Below, in pieces: positions 35,549 to 46,176 of a stretch of 64,000 nt of DNA. The DNA lies in contig CM034546.1 in assembly GCA_020055645.1 (NCBI GenBank), positions 131,895,875-131,959,874 of the forward strand. The letters run 5' to 3'. The DNA comes from Tomocerus qinae. Its lineage: Eukaryota > Arthropoda > Collembola > Entomobryomorpha > Tomoceridae. How positions within the stretch are numbered: the first letter of the stretch is position 1; the number at the start of each line of letters is the position of its first letter. The position numbers and the translations under genes were made by a program. The notes under the pieces were generated by a model. It did no database searches and was not told the origin of the DNA. It was given only the letters and a program-made list of their open reading frames with translations.

Positions 35549-37207
35549 CAACTTTTGATTTGCAACCACGATCGATCCAGATTTGTTTACTAATAGCATT
35601 CAAAGTTAGACCGAATATATAATGACAATAAGGCTCCTTATTGTAATGACGCTACACATTTTCAAATTACTTATTATGCATTTTCGGGTCTTATGTTCAG
35701 GCCCTCTCTAAATTAGTCTGGCTACACCTTTGACTGTAATTGACATTGGTAGACATTTTAGACATGCAGTTATTGGGGTAGTATGCTTTATGCAATATAA
35801 TCATTAAAATAATGTAATAAATAATCATCGTTTTTCTATGTAGTAGTCTTTTTTCAAGAATTTATTTCAGAACTTCTGAGTGCAGGTATACAAACTCGTC
35901 ATTATTGTAACCATCACTATTATGTATAGTAATTAGATTTTGAAAACCTTAAACTCTCATAGAAATAAGGTCCCGGAACAAGTAAAACATGCTGTTGGAG
36001 TTGGAGGTATAGCAATGTATGGGTATAGTTTCTATAACTACCTAGTTTAATAAACCATGTCAAATACATGTAAAAAAGTAGTGCAGTTAATCAGGCTTTT
36101 CGACGACGTTGCACCTTTGGCATCTATTACTCAATGTAGAATTGCAGAAATTTTTTAACATAGTTATAATGTTTTTTTATTATTCTCATCTCTGGCCTGT
36201 CTTATCCTATTGTATATCTTTCATCATTTTTAAATTTTTCGCTTTTTTAGAACTTGAGACAAAACAGAAAAGAAAGACTATCGACTACATGGGAATTATT
36301 GTTTGGTCAGTTCTTCCATTAGAAATATTGATTTCTCCTCTGCTCTGCATGTATTTATCGTTGGCTGAACATTCACTAAGTCTTTAGCCACGGTTTCAAT
36401 TCGGAAAAGTGATGACTGTCCGAGAGATATTCAACAGAAGCTTAACTGGACTAGTGGTTTTCTACTTGTCAATGACATTTGTCGCTCCTATATCGTTGTA
36501 CTTTCCACTCGGCTATATCTATGTACAGTATGCGCCCTACTGGATAAAATATATTGAGGATTTGTCCAACAAGTCGATACAGAGATCGCTGAGAGTATAC
36601 TGCTCTCTGAAGCTAGTTAATAAATACATTAACCTAATTTGTGCTTACATCATACTTCCTCAGCTGCTATAACCATAAGTTTATAATATTACTATAGGAT
36701 TTCATTGGCTCCTCCACACCAATCAATTTGCCAAAAGTTTTTTGATGCCTGACGTACATACCGACGTTAAGGGTGGTTAATACCGGGGTAACTTGAACAT
36801 ACACTTTGTGTGTGTTACTTCGGAGTAGAGTGTTGCCGGTATTTATTTACCAAAAATCTTCAAAATTTCCAAAAAGTGGCGTAAGGTGAACATCTCGGAC
36901 TTGTGGCTCTAGAAAATTTGAAATTTTTAATAAGTTTTGAATTATAGCGTGGGCGGGAAATCATGTTTTCCCTCTAACGCTATAATTGAAAAAGTATTAA
37001 TTCTTTTAATATTTCGGAGCCCCAAGTTCCAGATATTCACCTTCCGCCACTTATTGAAAATTTTGAAGACTTTTGGTAAATAAATACAGACTACACTCTA
37101 ATCCTCTTTAATACACACAAAGTGTATGCCCAAATTACCGCGCTATTATCCACCCTTAATACATACGGAATTCAATACCCATTTGTCACTTTACGTTTAC
37201 ACTATGA
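35549..37207. other. Downstream of S28 copy 4
   Basis: Contains the receptor-like relic. An inverted pair near 36.78-37.16 kb (GGGTGGTTAATACC-like and ATCCACCCTTAAT, with AAATCTTCAAAATTTCCAAAAAGTGG and CCACTTATTGAAAATTTTGAAGACTTT) is a likely MITE of about 390 bp. No intact gene. Confidence 0.5.
36109..36672 (+). pseudogene. Chemoreceptor-like relic
   Basis: One reading frame of about 188 codons, rich in hydrophobic segments (VIMFFYYSHLWPVLSY, LEILISPLLCMYLSL, GLVVFYLSMTFVAPISLYF), interrupted by a TAG at 36385-36387 and ended by TAA at 36670. The closing part (LRVYCSLKLVNKYINLICAY) resembles the loop-and-helix region before the last exon of gustatory-type receptors. No C-terminal exon with the L-x-x-x-I-x-(I/V)-G motif was found downstream and no clear start codon exists. 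Read as the middle of a dead receptor; it could be another polytopic membrane protein. Confidence 0.45.
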
Positions 37208-37777
37208 ATTAGTGGAAATATAAATCGAGATGCTACTTCTTATAGGAGTTATTACTTGACCTTTTTAGCAAGAAATTACTGTGTTGTCTTATTTCGTTTC
37301 TAAATTCAGTGCTTATTACATCGGGTATGTTGACTGTCTATATTTATATCCACAAGTTATATTTAGAGAAATATTTTAAAAGGTATTGGCCAATTTTATT
37401 TAATGTAGTCTTAGGCATATAAAACACAGCAAAGGAGGGTATTTGGAACAATATTATCCACAATACCTAGAGTTTCTTTTATAGTATTGTATTTAGCATG
37501 AATATTATTGTAGGAACGTATGCTCACATTATGCATGGAAATTAAATAGTTAAATTATTTCTGTGCTGGAGAACGGAGAAGACCACATTTTCTAAGTATA
37601 GTAGCATGACTGGGATTTATTTAGCTCGATGGTAAAATTTATTTGCCGCAATACGACATTAGATAAATTAAAGCAAGCATTAAAACTTTGTAGGGGTTTG
37701 ACTGACCGATTTCAACCCAGCTCTCTGTCCATTTGCAAAGTTGTTTTTCATTTATTTCGGTACGTTCATTACTGCAA
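37208..37777 (+). repeat. Direct repeat block, copy A
   Basis: About 570 bp nearly identical to 40727-41285 (e.g. GGAGAACGGAGAAGACCACA, TTTAGCTCGATGGTAAAA). Same orientation; the minus-strand receptor lies between. No convincing coding sequence. Confidence 0.85.
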
Positions 37778-38236
37778 AATTTTAGTACTTTTAAGATTTG
37801 TTTCTTCCTTTTCCACGTACAATTGGGGTTGAAGCTTTTATAACAAATACACGATTAAATCAGTCAGACAGAGGAAATAATACAAAAATAAGAAAACATG
37901 TAACCATTTGCCAAACTTAGTCTTTATTTGCATAATTAAGATTATCTTGCAGTAATTTTATATCCTCACTATTTATCCGTATAATTATGTTAATGATTTT
38001 GTTAATCAACAAAGAAACAGCAAATGTATTTTCATTCAGTTGACCTATGCATGCCACACAATCATCAACTCATTGATTCATTATCTCGGTTGTCCCGACC
38101 CTAGATTATTGATTATTTTTTACAAAACATACATCAATATGCATTAAAGCTTCATTTAGATAACCAAGACATACTAATTTTTTCATATTTCTATTCAAAT
38201 ATGTAAACAAATATAGAATCAGGCGGAAACAAAATA
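37778..38236. other. AT-rich spacer
   Basis: No frame, repeat or RNA gene recognised. Confidence 0.4.
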
Positions 38237-38423
38237 TCGTCCTTTAAAGAAGGAAAGAGCCAATATCAATTTAAAGGTACAGGAAAAAGCCTAACTCCAC
38301 TAACTAAGCATATGAATATAGGCTTTTTCCTGTACCAAACAAAAAATGGATATTGGCTTTTTCCTGTATCAATCTAAAGGAGGAATTAAGAGGATAGAGG
38401 GTTTTTCCGTCCTTAAGGGACGA
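38237..38423. mobile_element. TCGTCC-family MITE
   Basis: 187 bp between TA dinucleotides, ends TCGTCCTTTAAAGAAGGAAA / TTTCCGTCCTTAAGGGACGA; repeated GCCTATATTC / CCAAACAAAAAATGG motifs inside. Confidence 0.8.
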
Positions 38424-38507
38424 TATAGCTTCTACGCTTTTACGTGCAATAAATGTATTGTATCGACCGTATTGTGATGACTATAATATTAGTTTTATGT
38501 AGATATT

Positions 38508-38598
38508 AATGTTTTCAATAATGTATCTCAACGGATACCTTCATGTGCTAAATTTAGAACATGGAGGTATCCGATGGAGTACATTATTGAAAACATTA
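38508..38598. mobile_element. Short hairpin MITE, second copy
   Basis: 91 bp, TAATGTTTTCAATAATGTA ... TACATTATTGAAAACATTA, core CGGATACCT / AGGTATCCG; sister of 18558-18646. Confidence 0.8.
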
Positions 38599-39156
38599 GT
38601 TACTCGTTTTGAAGATTATTGTTGTATACATAATTATGCTCAATTTTAATTAACTCCTTACATTTTTTTATTCATTGCTGTACTCATTAACAAATAAGCC
38701 CTTTTTACTACCGCATTCTAACCCTAAGGCTCTGAACTTTTCCCACTACAAGAATATTCTCTGGGAAGACAATCAATTTGAATCAATCAATTATCTACAA
38801 TTGAAACACTGTTCCCACCAAAAAATTTAAATTATTCTACAAACTCATAACCGTTGGGTTAGTATGCGGGAATAAAAAAGAAACTTATTAAAGCTCCACA
38901 ATAATTAAGGAATTAGTGAGTAGTGGGTTTGTTTTACCCGAAACAAGAAAGGGGAAAATACAACGTGTCCCTAATCTAGACATTGCAATTATATGTAAAT
39001 TCATCCTTATATGCAACCAAGCTAATCAATTTTTAATTTAGGTATACCTTTTAATTGAAACTAACTATTTTCAGAATTTTAAAACAGTTCCTTGGACAGA
39101 AAGTTCATTAAGAGGCGCTTTCAGTAAGTAAAAGTACCTTTCATGCGCCGACACTT
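38599..39156. other. 3' flank of minus-strand chemoreceptor
   Basis: AT-rich; nothing recognised beyond the likely 3' UTR of the receptor. Confidence 0.4.
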
Positions 39157-40490
39157 TTATACAGACAAAACCATGTCCATAGTAGTCGATGCAACGACTT
39201 CAAGGAATGCGAAAGTGGTAGATCTTTTCATGACGAGAAATGGCCCTACATTAATGCGCAAATCTCGCATACTGCGGACAACTCTTCGGGTATGCGGGTC
39301 TTGAATTTTCTTCCACCCGTTAATACACAATATAGATTTTGTGTTCATTAAAGTCATATAAGAAATGACTAAAGCTAGCATCACAACAACCATGAAGTCA
39401 AAAAAAGGAAATACTACATAAACATAGAATGGCATCAAATCCATCATTTTGACACAAACAAAACTACAAAACACACTCACCAAGCCACCCAGAAATAAAA
39501 ATATTGGTGAAATAGGTTTAACAAGCAAATAGTTGATATCCAGACTTAGAACTTCTAATGTTCTATACATTTTAAAAGCTTCTGCAGGATTATTTAGAAA
39601 AAACATTTCGGTTTGGGCATATTTCATATTTAAATCTTTTTCTGTACGAAATTTAGGAACTAGGAGGTTTAACCAAAAGTTATATGCCATGCAATAAATT
39701 ATGCAAATATATATAATGAACAACGCGGGAAACCATAAGTGTATCAATGCAAATGCTATTAATGGAGCCAAAAATATTCGGATGACCACATAGTCTAGAT
39801 GAAGTGATTGAAGAATGTAGACAATTGGACTGAAATTCAATACGGTGAGTACTACAGATCCCAAAATAGAGGTAATAATTCCCATTGAAGTAAGAATTTT
39901 GAAAATGGTGCCGACAGGTTTGTATTCTTGGAAACGCCAAATTTCTCTTGGATGTCGGTAATTTTCTAAATGCATTAATTTACAATCTATAATAAATGTT
40001 TAAATCTGCATAATATATTTACCTGCATATTTTCAATTAAATAAAACTTATTTTTATTTTTCATTATTGTCATAGAAAATTATTTTGAGTTATTGTTATT
40101 CACTGTACCATATAGACTTGTATCCATGTGAATCGCACAATTAATGGTGTAGCAAAAGTGATGTCTTCTTGACATAATCATATAACTCAAATATTGCGAC
40201 GTTGAAAGAACTATAACGCAGAGGAGAAAGAACACAATTTGCACAACTGAAAGTGACGGACTAAATATTTGCGCCAATAAAATATTGAGTAATATCAAGT
40301 TTATAATATAGCAGCAATACTGAACAGCAATCCAAATAGCTATTCTATAGCTACTATTAATAAAGTAGAACCGATAGTTGGTTAAAGAAATATTAAATGG
40401 AGAGGCGTATAAAGTATTAACATAAATTTTGAAAAATGGAATTAGGGCGTGCAACAACGATATTGAGAAGCTAGTGGTCGGGGTCGCCAT
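39157..40490 (-). CDS. Seven-transmembrane chemoreceptor, gustatory-receptor-like, minus strand
   Basis: Two exons on the minus strand, 40490-40109 and 39965-39157, with donor GTACAG and acceptor TTTAG; together 1191 nt (396 aa), the usual size for arthropod gustatory receptors. The start is the first ATG (MATPTTSFS). Seven hydrophobic stretches are visible, among them AVQYCCYIINLILLNILL, VVQIVFFLLCVIVL, FLGGLVSVFCSFVCV and FFDFMVVVMLALVISYM. The C-terminus SMRDLRINVGPF, followed by a final helix, matches the pattern of the 25.9-kb receptor, which links the two despite little other similarity. Possible intron border error of a few residues, since the ATG just inside exon 2 was rejected as a start. 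Likely intact; ligand unknown. Confidence 0.68.
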
Positions 40491-40726
40491 ACTGGGGCAG
40501 GTGCCCTTAAATATTACGGAAGAGTATTCTAACTAGGGACTTCGTTGGTATTGAAGAGTTATATATTAAAGTTGAACCAAATTGTGTAGTTTTAAAGTTA
40601 TTCTTTTAAAGTTAAAGTTCACAATAATTGATATGATGTTCACTTTCACTGTTCCTTTCTACAACAATGGGTTTAGTTCTATAATGGAAACGTTTCTTTG
40701 GTCTCTAAATTCTAAACTAGTGGAAA

Positions 40727-41285
40727 TAAAGCGAGATGCTACTTCTTATAGGAGTTATTACTTGACCTTTTTAGCAAGAAAATACTTTGTTGTCTTTCGC
40801 TTCTAAATTCAGTGCTTATTACATCGGGTATGTTGACTGTCTATATTTATATCCACAAGTTATATTTAGAGAAATATTTTAAAAGGTATTGGCCAATTTT
40901 ATTTAATGTAGTCTTAGGCATATAAAACACAGCAAAGGAGGGTATTTAGAACAATATTATCCACAATACCTAGATTGCTTGTATAGTATTGTATTTAGCA
41001 TGAACATTATTGTAGGAACGTATGCTCACATTATGCATGGAAATTAAATAGTAAAATTATTTCTGTGCTGGAGAACGGAGAAGACCACATTTTATAAGTA
41101 TACAAGTATAGTAGCATGACTGGGATTTATTTAGCTCGATGGTAAAAGTTATTTGCCGCAATACGACATTAGATAAATTAAAGCAAGCATTAAAACTTTG
41201 CAGAGGTTTGACTGACCGATGTCAACCCAGCTCTCTGCCCATTTGCAAAGTTGTTTTTCACTTATTTCGGTATATTCATTATTGG
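40727..41285 (+). repeat. Direct repeat block, copy B
   Basis: Nearly identical to 37208-37777; followed at 41300 by the block shared with S28 copy 3 intron 6. Indels of a few bases only, so the duplication is recent. Confidence 0.85.
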
Positions 41286-41667
41286 TATATATGTACAACA
41301 AGTGAACCCAGCTAAGACTCATATTTTTATAGAATAAATAGTGCATGACCCTCAGTTATTTAATTCTGAAAAAAGGTGTACAAACTGGCACCAAGGAATA
41401 AAAGGAACAGTAAAAAGTAATGCCAGCTCTATTATATTAAACAATGCTAAATTTGTTTGTCGATATAGCAGAACCAATTTGGATTAGTCGTTTTGAAATG
41501 CTAATTAATACGCCTAATATTTCGAAATGTCCCCTTTCGCTACTCATCTCCACTCAATTAGGAATAATCATCTTATGTAAATTTCTTTTATGTTTTGTTG
41601 TTATAATATTTTGAAACGACTCATTTCGGTGGTGTAGAGGAAGTGCGCATGCGTATTTTGCTTTTAA

Positions 41668-41792
41668 GGAACGTGCATATATATATTACGTGTGCATTTG
41701 ATGGGAGGAGGAGGCACCAAAAGTGTTACAGTCAGCACTTCAGCCTTATGCATGGGGAGAAAATTTTGCGTTACGTAATATGTGCAGGTTTC
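41668..41792. mobile_element. TTAA-type MITE, second copy
   Basis: 125 bp after TTAA, ends GGAACGTGCATATATATATTACG / CGTAATATGTGCAGGTTTC; interior GATGGGAGGAGGAG shared with the 21.3-kb copy. Confidence 0.65.
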
Positions 41793-41809
41793 TTAGGATT
41801 TCATACATA

Positions 41810-42532
41810 CCGTAATAATCGATATAATTCCGCGTACCGAAATAATTCCGCGTACCTATACTTGTGTATGTCTGATAATGTAGATATAATGTATGTAAAT
41901 TTTGATAAGAGATGCAAATGTAGGTAAAAGGCACCTAAACTTAGATAAGTGGATGTGTACTAAAGAAGTAAGAACATTGCCTTCAGAGTTCTAGTGTTGT
42001 AGGTATCTGGTATAATGGTAGTTTAGTTACAGTCTTCAATTACTCTGAAATGGTAGAAAAAGAGAAAGAACGTATATTTTTTACTCCTAGTAAATACGTG
42101 ACAAGAAATTTGGATTTTAACATCGATGCTAATAAATTATGTGCATGAAGTCAGGGCAATTTAACCAGGCAAGGATTGTAATGAAGGGAGAGACATGCTA
42201 CGGCAGCAGTAAATGCAAATGGAAGAGCCGTAGATCCAGGAGAATGACATTTTACTGCCTTCGGACGTTTAAAACATTGCGACCTCGGCCTAAATTATCC
42301 TATGGTTATAACACTGTCTTCAGATTATGACATCAAAATTCATTTTTTATATAATTTTTTTATTTCCAACGAAAATCAAATAAACATTTGATTATCGACT
42401 GTTTGAAAAATAATTCCGCGTATCGAAATAATTCCGCGGCCGCGGAATTATTTTGATATTTTTGGCCTTTTCAGGAATTACTTTATGTGCTTGAAACAAT
42501 AATTCCGCGCGGAATTATTTCGATTATTACGG
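41810..42532. mobile_element. 723-bp element with CCGTAATAATCGA ends and CCGCGG hairpins
   Basis: TA-flanked; ends CCGTAATAATCGATATAATT / AATTATTTCGATTATTACGG. Near the ends AATAATTCCGCG occurs repeatedly, and in inverted pairs such as AATTCCGCGCGGAATT. Same architecture as 32093-33214 with a different hairpin core. Short interior frames show no known domain. Confidence 0.78.
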
Positions 42533-43599
42533 TATATAGATACATAGGTGGGTGATTGTTTTATGTCTACGATTATGTGGTACGTATTACGTATGGTACC
42601 AACTGCATAACGTCATTATCGGCAAAATATTCGGCTTCTTCTTGGTTTCGAAATTGGCAGGTTTCTGGAAACGGGGAAGTATTTTTGCCAAAAATAAAAG
42701 CAAGGTGTGTCATTTGTGGTGTCTACTACGAATGACATAAATATACATTTACAACGCGTATTATTTCAAGAATCTGAGGAAAACGTTACGCTAAAGGAGG
42801 AGTCACCATATTATTAAACCGAATTCGTCCAGTGTAAACTGGTTCAGTTTTCTTTTGTGTTAACTCCAATATGTTTTTATTGAAATCAGAGTCAATAATT
42901 AGTTCTTATGAGTATATCATTAGGAAATATAGGTAGGTTCCCTCATTTCCTATCTGAAGGTTTTTGGTAATTAAGTAAAAATGCTATGGATTGTCGCCTC
43001 ATGTGATGACATCAAATAGCATAATTGTATACGTAAAATCCAACCTATCATTAACATAAACATTTTCTTTACTCCCTTAAGCTAGGTTTTGAGTTTCACT
43101 TCCTTTTCACTTCACGCGCAAAGGAACTTTCATAAATAAAACATTACCGTTGCCCCAGGTGAGGGGATTTGGAATTTTATGCAGAATAAGTAACTGAATA
43201 GTCCTTTCTCCGCGTGAAGTGGAAGGGAAAGTGACACTCAAAACCTAGCTTTAGGACTTTCTAAACCTCATTATTGTCTGACACCACTACCTACATAAAT
43301 TATGAAATAATTTCTGCACTCAAGTCCAAGAATTTTTATTTCGAGCTGGATCCAAATATAGATAATTAGGAGTAATCAATAAAAATAACTGTTTCGGGGT
43401 TCAATAATTCCAGACAAGCATAAATAGTCTAGCTCAGACAATAAATTACTTTGTTCTTGCTGAGCCATTTTACTCTTCTTTGTTGTCACTTTCAGTCTTT
43501 CTCCGAGTACATACAACTTTTGTTTAAATTGTAATTCGATTTTGATATTCAAAATTGTTTCTATCAGACAAAGCCTCGGTTGCTTATTTAAAGCAGAAA
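42533..43599. other. Upstream region of the chemoreceptor duplicate
   Basis: Duplicate of about 25.0-25.9 kb, interrupted by one MITE. Nothing else recognised. Confidence 0.5.
43081..43250. mobile_element. MITE with GCTAGGTTTTGAGT ends
   Basis: 170 bp, arms of about 45 bp (GCTAGGTTTTGAGTTTCACT / AGTGACACTCAAAACCTAGC), flanked by TTAA and TTTA. Absent from the matching site upstream of receptor 1, so it inserted after the duplication. Confidence 0.75.
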
Positions 43600-45101
43600 A
43601 TGTTATCTAAAAGTTCGTTAAAGTATTTTGGAGTGGGAGTAAAATTTCCTGGAAAGTTATGTATACTACCATTTCAATGGGACAATACCAAATTGCTAAT
43701 AACTGTTCAAGAATCCCATAAACAGTTATTAAGGTGGAAAGCTCTAGGATGGCATTATCTGCTCTACGGTTTTTACAATTTTTTCCGCTTATACGTTGAA
43801 TTGAAAAAAGACAGTAAAAACTACGTGGAGTTAACGATGTTATTCTTTTGGGGACTATGTTATGTCTGGGCTTGGTTATTTTATATAAACCTTAATACAA
43901 AACGCTACGAAATTGCCTCATTTTTTAAACAACTCGTCAATGTCAGTGAAGTGTTTCAAGGTAATTAACGATTTGTTATAATGTAAATGTAACTTTAAAT
44001 TTAATTATTTTTTGACATGATTGATATTTGTACAGAAACCTTCAGCCCTCAAGAAAACCGCCGGAGTTCAAAATTCATGACCTTTTTAATTCTTCTCCAA
44101 ATTTATATAGCCGTTTCAATTATTATTTTTCATATCACAGTTTTGGTTTTATTTCGGACACAAAAACAATTTATATATTCTGTTGTTCCTATCGAGTACC
44201 AAACAATATTTACTTTTTTACCGTTTTTAATATGTGAAATAATGTCAAAGAGTGCGGTTTGCAGTTTGCTAGGGTGGAATATCTTCTTCATAGAAATGTA
44301 CATGATCATAGCAGCCAGATGGATAAAAGTTTTGAGGTACTGTGTTTATATATTCTTTCACTATTATACCTTTAAGTCCAGGGAACAAAAAAGGACCTTT
44401 TTTATAACAAAGGTAGGACTAAGTTTTAAAAAAAGCCTTTTTTGCTGTTTTCACCTTATTTGATGTAGCAGCGTACCGCATTTACTTCTACTATAAATGT
44501 AAATAAGGTAAAAAAGGTAAAAAGGACTGTTTAAAAAATATACTTGTTTTACTTTTTATTAAAAAGGAGTACATTTTTTGTTCCCTGATTAAGTCATAGT
44601 AAAACATAATCAAATATTCAATTATTATATTTCAGCAAATCAAAAATGAATAACTTAAAGTACTATCTTGAAACATATCAAAAACTGCATATATTGAACA
44701 TCTGTTACAATACGAGTCAAATCTGGGTTACTTTTCCTCTTTTCATTACAAATTTTGGAATACTTATGATACTATGTGTCTTTGGAACAATCAGATTTTA
44801 CGGGAAGATGTTTATTATTTATTATTCAATGTACAGTATTATTTCCGTAATTTGTATTTATTTCACAACGATGGTACTAATAAATGCTGCCAAGGTTTTA
44901 GAGAGATCCAAGATTTACTGTAGACTCTTGAAGGAAAAGCGCTCCCCTAGCAAGTTTATACGTCTGAGCATTAAGAGTTGAAAGCCCTTTGGAATTCGCA
45001 CTGGGCTTTTGCGTAGTGTGAGATTCCTGCATGTCTTTATGTTCTACTTTTACTTTTCTAATTACTTGCTGTCTCTACTTATTGCTTTCCCCAATGCATA
45101 A
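43600..45101 (+). pseudogene. Duplicate chemoreceptor with an in-frame stop before the last helix
   Basis: Close duplicate of the 25.9-kb receptor. Exons 43600-43960, 44036-44336 and 44636-45101 have exactly the same lengths (361, 301, 466 nt) as its paralogue, with no indel. The codon TTG of the SLKPFG motif is TGA here (44979-44981), which ends the product at 335 aa and removes the conserved C-terminal motif and last helix. Otherwise the frame is open to the same final TAA. Either a very young pseudogene or a truncated or read-through receptor. The duplicated block extends from about 42.56 to 46.3 kb, interrupted by several MITEs. Confidence 0.78.
44379..44587. mobile_element. GGGAACAAAAA-family MITE in receptor duplicate intron 2
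   Basis: Ends CAGGGAACAAAAAAGG / TTTTTTGTTCCCTG, flanked by TTTAAGTC / ATTAAGTC (7 of 8), a hAT-like signature. Same insertion as 26689-26895. Confidence 0.8.
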
Positions 45102-45260
45102 TTATAATCAAGCAAAATTGTAGTGGTGGCAAAATTAACAATATTGTACCTAGAATATGTATAAACACTTGTATAGATTTAAAATCTAAGCAGTCTGTTT
45201 ATTTTGAAAATAAAATACTAAAATCATATTTTACTATAAAGGTTTCATAAACTGTTGATA

Positions 45261-46176
45261 TCGTCCCTTAAGGAACAATTTAGCCTCAATTAGGGCTTGT
45301 AAACCCGGTTCTGGACGGTTCTGAAAACCGGGTAAAAACCCGAGATTCGGGTACCCGGGTTTTGTCATTAACCAACCCGGGTTTTCACTAATTAAACACT
45401 AAATTCAGATACCAGGTTTTATGCGTGTTTCAAATATTAAAACTGGAAATAATATCAAAAAATGTATTCTCTTAGTAGTAAGTAGCGCATCGTCAAATTC
45501 AATTTCTCATTGTGTGCAACAGAAACCTTTATCAGACCTCAACGTCTACTTGAATTTTGTTAAATAGCAGAAATTGTAAACTATTCCATTCCCTTAATTT
45601 TACACTAACAATTTTTCGGAAAAATTTTGGTAATTAATAAAAGCGTACCTTGATTAGAAATATGAGCATTCTAAGCCACACCTACACTTACATTGTCCAA
45701 ATGGATTAAAAAACTAATGAGTTATCCTTGATAAGCTACTAGGAAAACATACAATAATATTATGTTCGAATACACCCTGTCTTTATATAAACTGACTGAA
45801 AATACTGAAATTGATGACTAATGTGATATCTGATGTATTTCATTAAAGAAAGATTGTGTTTAGTTAAAAAATATCATTCTAATTTGGCGGTGTACGCCAT
45901 AATTACACGAAAAAATAAACATGTTCAAAACCCGGTTCCGAACCCGGTTCTGAGCCTTCAAAACCCGGTTTTACCCGAAACCCGGGTTTTGAATTTCCGT
46001 TCGGGTTTACAAGCCCTAGCCTCAATGCACTTTTCGTTTCGTGCACGAAATAGTCTCAATGCATTTTTTGTTTTGTGGACGAAATAGCCTTACTGCACTT
46101 CTTGTTTGATGCATTAAGGCTATTTAGCGCACAAAACAAAAAGTGCATTGAGGCTAAATCGTTGCTTAAGGGACGA
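45261..46176. mobile_element. TCGTCC-family MITE split by a nested hAT-like element
   Basis: Left part 45261-45290 (TCGTCCCTTAAGGAACAATT) and right part from 46019 to GCTTAAGGGACGA at 46176, flanked by TA. Removing the insert leaves about 180 bp, the usual length of the family. Confidence 0.85.
45291..46018. mobile_element. hAT-like MITE inside a TCGTCC-family MITE
   Basis: 728 bp with ends TAGGGCTTGTAAACCCGG / CGGGTTTACAAGCCCTA and the perfect 8-bp duplication GCCTCAAT on both sides (45283-45290, 46019-46026). Subterminal AACCCGGGTTTT boxes repeat at both ends. No transposase. Confidence 0.9.

Noticed and set aside
37629..37832. Possible small gene in the direct-repeat block
   Set aside because: Its frame is not kept in the second copy of the block, where only a different minus frame is open.
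39976..40108. Starting the minus-strand receptor at the ATG before HLENYRHP
   Set aside because: That would leave only about 270 residues; splicing from exon 40490-40109 gives a full-length 396-residue receptor in frame.
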